Counted from the first letter of the stretch, positions 10,265 to 21,100 are shown. The stretch: DNA of 22,500 nucleotides from Sphaeroforma sirkka (GCA_001586965.3 LUCW03000571.1:1-22500), one strand, 5' to 3'. Program-made: numbers and translations. The notes: generated by a model not told the origin, from the sequence alone.

Positions 10265-10401
10265 ATCGATACTTCGACCCTCTCCTGGAGACGACTATGT
10301 TGGTGAACGAGTATGTGCCCAGAATATGCAGTCTAAAAATAGCACCGCGTGGATCGTTTGAGTTCGATGCGGTGGCGCTGGGCCTACACCCAGTACAGTA
10401 G
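10265..10401 (+). CDS. probable terminal exon, alternative 3' end of the LRAT-like gene
   Basis: After the acceptor TTATAATCAG (10255-10264) a clean frame encodes 44 residues after the split codon, including RYFDPLLETTMLVNEYVPRI, and stops with TAG at 10399-10401. It needs a phase-1 donor. The 9696-9850 exon has one at 9795 (CAAG|GTACTT); using it removes the TGA at 9848 and gives a gene of about 601 codons. The alternative is that exon 9 is terminal and this exon belongs to a different, untraced gene. A second frame (through TGG ATC GTT TGA) is also open but shorter. No family is recognised. Confidence 0.45.
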
Positions 10402-11069
10402 ACCGGCAAACCATGAATTAGAATTTAGGACAATACTCAAACCAAGATGTGTTGGATTCAGGATAGCGGAGTATTAAACCACCGGCTCGAATCAATCACC
10501 ATGCGTGTTGTAATTCGACTTTTATCATTTATTTGACAAGCAAAGCCTCAGACTTTACTCAGCCCAGCCGTCTCAACAAACAGTTAAGAAAAGAATTGGA
10601 CGCGGGAACATAGTGGCGTATATTTTTTGGTTTAGAAAAACGAACGCAATACCATTGTGTGTCCACCAGTGGAGCACCTACCACTCACGATTCAACTAAG
10701 CCGGACTGGCTGATGTTCAACGCAATGTGAATAGTGTGTACCAGCACGAAGTCAGTATAGATACATATTTGAAGTATACTACTGTGTTGATTCACTGCAA
10801 ACCTGACATTTACCAAACATTCACAGACTATTATTCACAATATACAATGGGGATTATATTTGCTTCTGTCCACGTTCCCGGGATGGACCAGGCAACGAAT
10901 AAATACAAATCGATATATCCCTTGACGCGAGTATTCAATTTTAGTGTGCGTGTGTATGCTAAATGGCCTCACGCGTGCTATAGCTTGTCTCCAAACCATG
11001 TCCACTCCTTTCGAATCCACCTTATTTTTATTTATTTTGCGCATAGTATTTTTTTCTGTTTGAGATATA

Positions 11070-11173
11070 ATATGCCGGTAGTATATGACAAAGCGGGGAT
11101 CACCGGGATTGTCTTCAAATTCGTTCAAAGCCGCGTTGATAGCCCAGACATCACGTCCAAAAGCGACATATCA
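11070..11173 (-). pseudogene. short coding-like fragment, minus strand
   Basis: On the minus strand, downstream of a TGA, the frame encodes a protein-like stretch including VWAINAALNEFEDNPGDPRF and VIYYRH, then passes into lower-quality sequence. There is no clean start, and no splice sites I trust. It may be a decayed exon or mobile-element relic; no family is recognised. Confidence 0.3.
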
Positions 11174-11381
11174 GTCGGGTGACAGTTCTGTCGTGGCTAC
11201 AGACTGGTTATTTACAGACCTTCACGTTGTCCATTACCTTCTATCGGATCAATGGTATATTTTGACAAGCAAAATAGTATACAGCTATGGCTTTTGTTTA
11301 TCAACATGGTGTGTTGAGGATACATATATCGTTTCCTGATTTCAAACTTCCTCACTCGTTCGGGACTAGCAAGTATATGAG

Positions 11382-11616
11382 CTCTGCCTTGACTTTTCCC
11401 TACCAAAGCACAGCGAATTACTGAGCATGATTCAGTGCGATTTTCGTGATCTTTGCAACGGAAATCCGTTTTCACACCGTCACATGAGGAGTCATCAGCA
11501 TCATCATCATTGCCATAGCCATCGTCTTTGTCGTTTTGTGTTGTGCTGCTGTCACGATCGTTATAATCACCTTTCATCTATTCGCCATCGCATTCTGCCC
11601 TCTCCTTCGTCGTATT
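11382..11616 (-). pseudogene. acidic coding fragment, diverged copy of the 11810-11941 frame
   Basis: The minus strand encodes KERAECDGE, a stop, then MKGDYNDRDSSTTQ followed by an Asp/Gly/Asn-rich acidic stretch. The DNA from about 11545 to 11616 aligns by eye with the end of the frame at 11810-11941 (MKGDRKDRDRS), suggesting an old duplication with the 42-bp array between the copies. An in-frame stop splits the copy, so it is treated as broken. Confidence 0.35.
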
Positions 11617-11633
11617 TATAAATAGCAAGCCTA

Positions 11634-11815
11634 TGAAAGTATTAATAGTCGTCGTGTTTACAAGAAGCAAGCCATTGAAAGTATTAATAGCCGTCGTGTT
11701 TATAAGAAGCAAGCCGTTGAAAGTATTAATAGTCGTCGCGTTTATAAGAACCAAGCCGTTGAAAGTATTAATAGTCGTCGTGTTTATAAGAACCAAGCTG
11801 TTGACAATATTAATA
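11634..11815. repeat. 42-bp minisatellite
   Basis: Four to five units of exactly 42 bp, consensus near GAAAGTATTAATAGTCGTCG plus TGTTTATAAGAACCAAGCCGTT. The period is a multiple of three, so a 14-residue repeat (about LINTTTINTFNGLV) is open on the minus strand. It lies between two related coding fragments. Confidence 0.95.
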
Positions 11816-11941
11816 GAGCTGCTCGACGCTCCTGTCGCGATCCTTGCGATCGCCTTTCATCTTCTCCATTGCAATCAGCCTCTCTTCATAGTACTTGCGA
11901 CACATTGCGAGCCATTTACAAGATCCATCCAAGTCACTCAT
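11810..11941 (-). CDS. short Lys/Asp/Glu-rich coding fragment
   Basis: A minus-strand frame from ATG (11941-11939) to TAA (11812-11810) encodes 43 residues, containing CRKYYEERLIAMEKMKGDRK, a charged helical segment. An in-frame TAA lies a few codons upstream. It looks like the C-terminal helix of a larger protein, such as the tail of a Myb/SANT-type or transposon-linked DNA-binding protein, but this is a guess. It may be the last exon of a decayed gene. Confidence 0.4.
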   Translation of the reverse strand: MSDLDGSCKWLAMCRKYYEERLIAMEKMKGDRKDRDRSVEQLY

Positions 11942-12069
11942 AGTCCATGTGTCAGAAGTTTAAAGTTATTGTTCCCTCATGTCTAAAAAGGAATTTGAAT
12001 ATTGGTGACAGTCACAAGCAGTATTGATCACGTTCGTACACATATAAAGCTTTTGAAGTAGTATTAAAT

Positions 12070-12387
12070 ATGCCACCAGGGAAGACTAAGCGTCTGAGTG
12101 GCGGGAGGAACAAGAGGCACTCTCTGCATGGTCATGGTAATCAGTTTATACCTGTCACACAGGCAGAAGCTTATGTTCCTGATACAGAGGAAAATGCATC
12201 AAGTGATAGTGATAATAATCGACGACGATATCGGAGGTGAGGATAACGCCAGTTAAGGAGTGTAAACAGATACCAAAGGGTATGAGTATAACGAAAAGAC
12301 TTCCAGGGAAGTATGTCGGAGCAGCAGAAAGAACAGAGGCGTATAAATTTGTACAAGTCCGAAACGTTTCGATTGAAAACATGTGAG
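12070..12387 (+). pseudogene. two coding pieces in different frames, possibly frameshifted or spliced gene
   Basis: ATG at 12070 opens a 56-codon frame beginning MPPGKTKRLSGGRNKRHSLH, with an acidic SSDSDNNRRR stretch, ending at TGA 12238-12240. The overlapping +1 frame continues at once with protein-like sequence (ITPVKECKQIPKGMS ... KRLPGKYVGAAERTEAYKF) to a TGA near 12385. Either a frameshift broke one gene, or CGGAG|GTGAGG at about 12236 is a donor and the second frame is fortuitous. The basic N-terminus followed by an acidic patch suggests a nuclear or mobile-element protein. A TATA-like CATATAAAG lies about 30 bases upstream of the ATG. Confidence 0.4.
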
Positions 12388-12399
12388 CAAGGCCGAGTA

Positions 12400-14420
12400 C
12401 AACAATGGCCGCCTCAGGTCACTTTATGGCCACTTCAAAAATGGCCGAAAGTTTTGGCTCTCTTTTTTTTAAAAACATGTTCAAATACCACTGTGCGATC
12501 CGATTTTGAGAAATCGAATTTCTTCAACGTGTAAAAAAATCTATTTACTTTCATTTTTATTTTTAGTGGAACACTTTTGTTTTTTTTTGTTGGTTTTTCT
12601 TGTTTTTTTATAAAAAGCAATTCAAATGCTTAGCGACCATAGTCAATTAGTCAGAGACTCCCGAGTGGCCAGAACACAGACTCCAGAGGGTCACGTAAAC
12701 ATTCTCCTTGTCGTGGAACATTCCTGGTGATTTTTTTTAAAAATATGGGATTTTGTAAAGTTGCTATTTTCGTTGTCTTTAAAAAAAACATTTTGTAATA
12801 AATATGCATAATTTCTTTCTTTTGTTTTTTTTTTAAAAATAACCAACAACAAATATAATGCATGATGTCTGACGACTGGCATTCTGACACTGACGCTGAT
12901 CAGTGATCAGTGTGAACTATGAAGTTCAAGTGTGAAGTGTCAAGTGTGACTGTGTCACTGTGAACCAGACTTCTAGTCGCAATACGTAAACACGCTTTCA
13001 AACCGATGCGTTAACATAAAACGTACTACGTTTACACAAAAATTGAAACACGTACAAGTTGAAGTATGCACTCTGCGGTGAACTGAACTGTGAATCTGTG
13101 ATCACTGATCAACATTCAACAGTGATCACTGGTGACTGGACTCTGAAGTCGTCTCTAAAATATTGTTTTTTTTTTTTTAAATTAAAAACTCAGTTAAATT
13201 AAAAACTCAGTAGGCTATGTAAAAACAGAAATAAATAATGATCCTTCAATTATCCATAATCCACGAGTCCACAGTCCACACTCCAGTCTCGTTCCTCACA
13301 TTATGAATTTATGAGCTGGAAAATATGTAAGATAAAACTATTACTCATAAACTGTAAAGTAAAATATAATCTCCTCATTAGGGGCGTTAGGGCTTACTCT
13401 TATTATTTGTTTGATGGTTTTTTATAGGTTTGTTTTTTGTTTTTGTTTTTATGTTTCAATTTCAATTTTCAACTCTTCACTCTCGCCCTCTATTTTCTTC
13501 TTCCCTCATCTGACTTCTCTCCCGTCTATTGTTGTGTTGACTGTGTTCAAGTGATGTGTGTGTTGTTGTGTGTGAGCCGGTGGCACTGTAACGAGTTGGC
13601 GACTAACGCGTACATATAATAATTACTATTCAACACAAGTTTGTCCAACCACCGCCGCTTCGAAACCGAAACATCGACTCATCAACAGTCAACGCCCAAT
13701 GTCGCTCCGGGGCGTCACACAAAGTGTTGGGCTGTAGCGGTGTATTTAGCCTGTAATATGTTTTTAAAAACAAATATGGGAAGCAGTTTCAATACCACCA
13801 AAAGCAATTCTGACTTGTGAGTTGTGAGTTGTGACTGAGCAGTATTTATTTATTTACATAAATACTTGTTGAGAATCAATAGTTGTGTGAGCGACTGGAG
13901 TTATGCCGTCGCTTTTTTTTTCCTGAAATATTTATTTTAATATTTAGGTGCCCAAAGTGGACTCTCGATCTCCCATAAATACCACTTTTTAAATAGACTA
14001 GTAAAGAGACCAGTTATCACCTATCACCATGACCGGACTACACACAACATACTCATGGTCTCATGAAAACATCCAGATACTGCTGTGGGTACCTGTTTTA
14101 TCTCTTCGTGTGTGTTTACAATTTTATTTATAATTTAGAAGGCTATGAATTTTACATGTGTATACATAGGACTGTAGGAACAGTTGAAATATGACATTTA
14201 TAACGTACCGTCCCAAATATAGCATTTTATTGTGTAACCCGATTTTATAAGATATATTTTATTGTATACTGATTCGCGGATGCATATATATATCCCATAT
14301 TTGTACATTCTTTTGGCTTTTTGTATCAATCAATCAAGCAATCATAAAACACGTTTCGGGTCTCCTATAAATCATAAAACTCTTTGGTTCCAGTTTTTGA
14401 TCATTCTCAGATACGAAACA
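12400..14420. other. gene-poor AT-rich region
   Basis: No credible coding exon on either strand. The region has several poly-T/poly-A runs (for example 12462-12472, 12584-12610, 12730-12745, 13167-13183), a TGATCAGTGATCA/TGATCACTGATCA inverted repeat (12897, 13099) and the palindrome CAGTGATCACTG near 13120. The upstream region of the Cys-rich gene (14280-14520) shows no clear TATA box at a fixed distance. Confidence 0.6.
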
Positions 14421-14520
14421 ACTTTAGGAAGTGCGAAATAAGTTGGGGCTATTTATTGTGCTAGCACTCTTTAATATCTGGCACTTGTTTTCAGTAAGAA
14501 GTTGTGTTAGTAAACCCAGA

Positions 14521-16545
14521 ATGAAACTCATCAATTCCGTGCTTATCGCGCTTTGCGCGGCTATGGCCATCTGCACCCATGCAGACACTATCACTTGCGA
14601 GGAGAAAGCTTCGGTTACATGTGAGTACTATAATAACATACAGTGCTGTGAGTACAGCGGTTGTGATGATATGGGCACCCCTAAGTGCACAGAAGATAAT
14701 TGTTGCAGAGATAAGCCAATGCCCGATGAGTATTACTGTGAGGTCAAAGGGTACGATTGTGAATACAAGGAAAAACACTTAGAGTGTTGCGAGGATAAAA
14801 AAGGCTGTGACAAGGATGACATGGAAAAATCAGTCTGCTCCGAGAATTACTGCTGTGCAGATCACGAGGAAAATGAATATGATCTGACATGTGAATCTGC
14901 TGCCGATGTCGACCCCAGAAAGAGATGCAATAAAAATAAGCATGTGATAGATGATAAAGAATGCTGCAGGTACACAGGCAGATGCAGCGAAGGGTATGAA
15001 CAATCCAAATGCCTGCATTCCTTCTGTTGCGAAAAGGACGATAATGAGGACGAGAACACCTGCTTCGACATTTGGTAAGTCATGTGTACACCCAGCGGCA
15101 CCAATGATATATTTACTGACTGGCCTGTATGGCAAAATATGATATTTGAAGATATGTTATTTTTATCTAGGCACAAGTACACATGTAAAAGTGTGTGCTT
15201 TAGAACATATCTTTTCATCTGCAGGGCTTAGGTTGCAAAAAGTGTCATACGTCAACTGGGGAATGATCTTGCTACTTCCGTGCCCGCTAACATACATCAA
15301 AACATTTGGTTTTTAGGGATTGCGAATACACGGATCCGGAGTACAAGTGCGGAGAAGATGATGAGAAGTGTACTCTACAGGCCTGTTGCAAAGACACTGA
15401 TCCCGACGGTAAATACAACGAGGTAAGTCTCGCCATATCGGCTAGTAAACTGGAACAGTGAGGTGTCCATTCTGATTGATTTTGGATTTGTCTAAAGTTG
15501 TCGCTTATTACTTGCCTTGCTATCTGCAGTTCTGCGACATCGCACCTGAAGTTGAAGAAGGCAGTACCAAGGATTCATGCCCTGCTGGCGAGGTCATCGA
15601 CGATGAGAGGCGTTGCTGCCGCTATTCCAACCGATGCTCTCATGATTGGAGCCAGAGGAAGTGTCTATATTCCAATTGCTGCATGAAGGTAGGCATATCA
15701 ATTAGTACATTTAATTGTTGGTTCAGGTAAATGTTTAAATGAATTGTCTAGAACTCCGACCTGGTCAATAGTCCCAAGCGTTTACATGAAGAATGCAGTG
15801 TAAACTCATCTACTTCACACACTTTTATCTCAGGGTGAAGCTGGCGACGATGATGATGATGACTCGTCGTTCATCTCATGTGATCAATACTACAAAGATG
15901 GCGCTGAATGCAACGGCAAGAAGAAAGAGGGTAGATGCAAGGACCGCGCGGACAGCACCGAGTCATGCTCGACTGTGTGCTGCAGCGGTTGTCCCCCAAT
16001 AACACTACAGGCCTGCAAGCACGGACGAGTTAAGGACAAGAATGGATGTGACACCAACGAGTGTATGGACGCTCCCAGTGACGGATGCCCCCCTATAACA
16101 CTACAAGCTTGTGATAATGGACGAGTTAAGGACGATGATGGATGTGACACCAACGAATGCATGGATGCCCCCAGTGATGGATGCCCCCCTGTAACACTAC
16201 AAGCCTGTAAGTACGGACGAATTCAGGATAAGGACGGCTGCGACACCAGCGACTGCAAGGGCGAAAACGACAGAGTACGTTGATTGCAGAATGGGACATT
16301 ACTACTCGTTTTTAGACAGTTTTTACCATGTTATCCAGCGCGCGATTTTTATTGTTTGCAATGTTGAACATCCCATTCAATTAATTTTTCTTGTTGTTTT
16401 TTTCTTGTTTTTTTTAATTCTATAGACTTGCGCAGAAGAGGTTGAGTGTGATGAGTACAAGAACAAAGACTGCTGCCGAAACACGGACAGTTGCTCAGAT
16501 GGCTATGCACAGAACAAGTGTTTGGAAAGTTATTGCTGTGCGTGA
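14521..16545 (+). CDS. secreted modular cysteine-rich protein with antistasin-like repeats
   Basis: Exons are 14521-15074, 15317-15422, 15530-15688, 15834-16274 and 16426-16545; phases fit (2,0,0,0), giving about 459 residues and a TGA. Donors are GTAAGT, GTAAGT, GTAGGC and GTACGT; acceptors are TTTTTAG, CTGCAG, TCTCAG and TATAG. ATG 14521 is the first in frame and starts a clear signal peptide (MKLINSVLIALCAAMAICTHA), so the product is secreted. The mature part has about seven modules of the form C..C..CC..C..C...CC, ending in words such as CLHSFCC, CLYSNCC and CLESYCC; modules 4 and 6 are degenerate. Between modules 6 and 7 lie three 32-residue repeats, CPP(I/V)TLQAC..G....D..GCDT.(E/D)C, like antistasin domains but with four cysteines. 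Acidic linkers (DDDDDD) separate modules. The introns (242, 107, 145, 151 nt) are short. A role in adhesion, matrix, protease inhibition or defence is possible; none is shown. Confidence 0.85.
15990..16259 (+). repeat. 96-bp in-frame triplication (antistasin-like units)
   Basis: Units start at Cys codons 15990, 16086 and 16182, exactly 96 bp apart. They share long identical stretches such as ATAACACTACA and GGATGTGACACCAACGA, indicating recent duplication inside exon 4. Confidence 0.95.
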
Positions 16546-17337
16546 GTCATACTGGGCTTAACCTTCTAGATGCGCCTCTGCGAGATGTGGTCTCCGTCCG
16601 TTTGCGTCGTGAGAATAGCTCGTGGTCTGGATGACCACAGCGCTTCAGTGATCAGGATGACTATAGTGCGGAAAACAGCTAAGCTGCACCAGTGGAATCG
16701 AGCTGTTGTTTTTAATATATTTTAAATTGCTCAATTCCTTTTTATAGTTAAATATAAAACTCCATGACATGTCATCACAATTGCTCACTTTCTAATGCGT
16801 CGAGAGAGTCTGCAGTTAATATTGTCAATGTTATGTTTGAGTGGTTGTTAGATGACCGACTGGTCCTATTGAGAAGATAAACCTGTATCGACGATTGTAC
16901 GGGTGAAATGAGTCTCGAGGGTTGTGAACGTATATGTAGAGGGGATGTGTTCACGTGTACACGTTTATTTTGATTCAAGACACATTCTAGACATTCCCTA
17001 GACACATGCTTTGTTGCAAAAATTAAAAACCACGGCTGTTTTAGAGAGAAAGGTGGAGTTGTGAAAGATTATTTAACCAAAATATCAACTACACGAATTC
17101 GAGCGACCAATTATATGTCCGCTGAACAGATTCAAAAAACACAACTGTTGTTCCGTGCAAAAGTCGTGTATTTACCTATATGTGCCTAATTATGCAAATG
17201 CCACAATCAAAGTTTGATAGCAATCCAAATCGTTGAGATACTTCAACGATAATACTTCCCAGCGCCGTGCAACGAAGTGATGTGCAATACAACGATACGG
17301 TATACTATAATCTGGTTTAAATCTAAGTTTAATTTCT
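16546..17337. other. 3' flank of the Cys-rich gene, no gene seen
   Basis: No supported exon on either strand. AATATAAAA near 16750 and TTTTAATATATTTTAAATT near 16710 could serve as polyadenylation-type signals for the gene ending at 16545, but no canonical AATAAA is evident close to the stop. Confidence 0.4.
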
Positions 17338-17821
17338 ATGCCCTTCAAAGCGCCAGGAGCCGCATCCCCACGGTCGGCTAAAGAGTATCTCGGTATACTT
17401 CACCCACCCATTAAATGCATGGTATACTGGTGCATGTCTGCTAGGCTACATGGGTGTACGTATGGTAGACAACATGGCGCTAAGTCTGTTCAGCTGTATG
17501 GGTGCTATGTATATCTGTTATGTGGGTGTGTGCTATACGCTGTATCCGTGTGATACAACACGTCGCATATTGAATGCGCCGCTCCATTTGGTCAGGGGTG
17601 GTTCGCCACTGGTGTTGTGCGGCTGTGGTAGTAGCTGTGTAGTGTCTGTGGGTTGGTTGTATCTTGGTGTTTAAGATCCAATGTGCTGAGAGGTGTTATA
17701 TGTCAATTGCGCGGTTGTCTTCAACTGACAGCCTCAGGTGTCTGACCAATACGAACGGTTGATAGGCACCGCACTGTCGTCAAGTGATACGACAGCACAA
17801 GCTATGGCAGCACATCTGTAA
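17338..17821 (+). CDS. possible two-exon fragment of a membrane protein
   Basis: A plus frame open from before 17340 to TAA at 17672-17674, with ATG at 17450, encodes a hydrophobic segment (including MALSLFSCMGAMYICYVGVC), compatible with one or two membrane helices. A second coding-like piece follows acceptor-like CCTCAG (17737), encodes VSDQYERLIGTALSSSDTTA and seven more residues, and meets either TAA (17819-17821) or the donor GTAAGG at 17818. Joining them needs a phase-0 donor such as SSC|GTAGTG near 17638. No family is recognised; the whole model is tentative. Confidence 0.3.
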
Positions 17822-17895
17822 GGTTTAGGGTTTTTAAGTTTTAAGGTTTCATGGTTTCAGGGTTTTAGGCCAAGGTTTAGGGCTTATAGGATTAT
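17818..17895. repeat. degenerate telomere-like tract starting at a donor-like GTAAGG
   Basis: GTAAGGTTTAGGGTTTTTAA and further GGTTTCAGGGTTTTAGG and AGGTTTAGGGCTT words. Impure; part of a probable intron. Confidence 0.55.
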
Positions 17896-18134
17896 TGTTC
17901 GAAATACAGCATTCAACGAAATGATAGTGCGTCGGTGGATAGTATGTGCCAGGATGGTTGGTCACCAAGTATTGTCTAGCACAATGCAACAGTACAGCAG
18001 CAGGCTGCCACATGCATATCTGTGCATATCCGAAGGCAGGGTATGACTTTGTGTGTGCGAGAGTGTGAGTGAGTGAGTGACGGGGAAGAAAGCTCCAGAT
18101 CTATATTAGTATTAATGATCCATGAAAAGACTCA

Positions 18135-21100
18135 TTAGTGATCCATGACTACGCAGCTATGGTTCGAATACGTATATGCTGCACTTGGATACATGCTACT
18201 ACCTGAAAATATAAATTAGGAACACCTCAATACCTACACCCACACGAGCGCCTAGCTGCCAGTCTCCGCCCAAATTCACATACTTAATGCTCGTGTACAT
18301 AAAACCGACATCCTGAGTACTTCCTGCAATCATCAATGCCCGTGAATCAACGTACAAATAAGAGATCAGAGGGTGGCAACAGCCCGCCAGGATTCGCAAC
18401 ACCAAGTCGCGTACCTGATGCTATAACTTGGAGCGGATTGTTTCCATGGTTACAAAGGGATCTGTGGCATTACAGAAGGCCATAGCTGTCAAGGAACACA
18501 CGTCCGACGTCGCACCGCTGTCACCGCGATCCAGTACAACGCCATAGACCGGCAGATCTGAGACAAACACAACGTGTGAATATCTGAGATAGATACAAAG
18601 TTGAAAGTCCATTTCTTTATACTGGGAAACTAGGCACAGGCGCACGTGTGCACGGCTACAGCCCATACATCTGTCCGTGTTGCGGCCAAAGTGTGTGCAG
18701 GTTGTTTGTGTTGTGGTGTGTGCCATCGCTTCAAGATGTGCCGAAGTGAGAGGTGGTAACACATTCTGTCTAACCCATCACCACGGGCGGTGTACGGTGC
18801 CCAGTAGACGCATGTGTGCAGTTGAGACTCGATGTTATGAGGCTGTCAGGAGAGACAGGAAAAGGTATCACGCATACATACAGAACAGACGGACTCTGTA
18901 CCGATGCGTGTGTGGGATTGGAGATAGCTTGGCAATCACACAACAAGTCTAAAACGTTTGACTCACACAAACCCCGAGGTCTCTGATCTGGATAAGTGGG
19001 ATGCGTGATGTACAGGTACACACAATCCGCAGCCCATGAGTATACGTGAATACATGCATCAAAACACTGTACACACAATCCGTAGCCTATGAGTATACGT
19101 GCATGCATGTATCAATACACTGTACACACAATCCGTAGCCTATGAGTATACGTGCATGCATGTATCAATACACTGTACACACAATCCATAGCCTATATGT
19201 ATAAGTGCATGCATGCATCAATACACTGTAAACACTATCCGTAGCCATGAGTATACGTGCATACATTCATCAATGCACTGACACACAACTACCAAGGTAC
19301 GAGGAGAGAAGAGGAGCTCTCCGGTGGCATTCCCACAATGTGACATGATATATAGATATAGACATCGTACAAGTCCCAGTACACACAGCCATGACATACA
19401 AACACTAATGTACTACATAGAAGTGAGATAAGCAACGCTGCACACAGACAACCTAAGCAGAACAGGCACACTCGGCATAAAGCACTTGTATTCAAACATT
19501 CTAAATAAAGCATTTGTATTCAAACACTCGGCATAAAGCACTTGTATTCAACCACTCGGCATAAAGCACCTGCATTCACACACTCGGCATAAGGCACTTG
19601 TATTCAAACACTCGGCATAAAGCACTTGAATCCAAACACTCGGCATGAAGCACCTGAATTCAAACACTCGGCATAAGGCACTTGTATTCAAACACTCGGC
19701 ATAAAGCACTTGAATTCAAACACTCGGCGTGAAGCACTTGTATTCAATCACTCTGCGTATAGCACTTGAATTCTAACACTAAATGAAGCACTTGTATTCA
19801 AACACTCTGTATGAAGCACTTGAATCCAAACACTCGGCATGAAGCACCTGAATTCGATCACTCGGCGTGAAGCACTTGTATTCAAACACTCGGCATAAAG
19901 CACTTGAATCCAAACACTCGGCATGAAGCACCTGAATTCGATCACTCGGCATAAACCACTTGTATTCAAACACTCTGAATAAAGCACTTGTATTCAAGCA
20001 CTCTACACGCAACCCCGTGCGAGAGTCTCCAGAACTAATACTCGCAGCAACCAGCACTACTCACAGCCAATGAGTGCACTTTGATCTAAGCCATAGCAAC
20101 GAGAAACGGCGATTGCAGAACACCACAAGCAACTACCCCGCTCACTATCCATAGACTACACTTACACTGAGAAAGGCTTAGGAAATCAATGTGACCTAAC
20201 TAACCATAGACTACACTTACACTGAGTAACTAACCGTAGACTACACATACACTGAGTTACTAACCGTAAATTACACATACACTGAGAAAGGCTCAGGTAA
20301 TCAATGTGGTCTAACTAGCCATAGACTACACTTACACTGAAAAACTAACCTTAGACTACGCTTTCACTGAGAAAGGTTCAGGTAATCAATGTGGCCTCAC
20401 ATAGGGCGCCCATCTCAGTATTCTTTATCGCAGCCATGTTCAAACCTCTGAATACAACACAAAAGCAACCGGATTTTGTAGTAGCAATACTCACCATGCC
20501 CAAACAAGTCACCAACAAGCATATAGGTAAATATAGGTAAACAACACACCAACAAGCATATAAGTATACAACACACCAACCAGCATATAGGTACACAACA
20601 CACCAACCAGCATATAGGTATACAACACACCAACAAGCATATAGGTACACAACACACCAACAAGCATATAGGTACACAACACACCAACAAGAATATAGGT
20701 ACATAACACACCAACAAACATATAGGTACACAACACACCAACAAACATATAGGTATACAACACACCAACAAGCATATAGGTATTCAACACACCAACCAGC
20801 ATATAGGTACACAACACACCAACTAGCATATAGGTATAAAATATACCAACCAGCATATAGGTATACAACACACCAACAAGCATATAGGTATACAACACAC
20901 CAACAAGCACATAGGTATACAACACACCAACAAGCATATAGGTATACAACACACCAACAAGCATATAGCTAAACAACGCACCCGTTAGTGCATGGACACA
21001 CCTGCGTAGGTGCTGCTGAGGTCCATTGGCGGGTAAGACACATTGACATTGAAAGCCCTGAAGCCCAATGCGTGCACGGCTGTGAGAACGGCAAATTCAA

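Noticed and set aside
10440..10510. Possible tRNA because of GGCTCGAATC
   Set aside because: No matching acceptor stem, D arm or anticodon stem could be folded around it.
10727..11182. Plus-strand frame of 151 codons
   Set aside because: Composition is not protein-like, no homology is recognised, and the overlapping minus strand near 11070-11173 looks more coding.
14431..14520. Upstream GTG extension of the Cys-rich protein
   Set aside because: GTG is not a usual eukaryotic start, and the ATG at 14521 is followed at once by a classic signal peptide.
18677..18952. Plus-strand Cys/Arg-rich frame of 91 codons
   Set aside because: It lies opposite the minus-strand gene region, has no splice or start support and no recognisable domain.
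20378..20976. Minus-strand frames of 118-155 codons rich in YTYMLVGVL repeats
   Set aside because: Direct translation of the 28-bp array, open in all three frames because three 28-bp units restore the frame and the unit has no stop.
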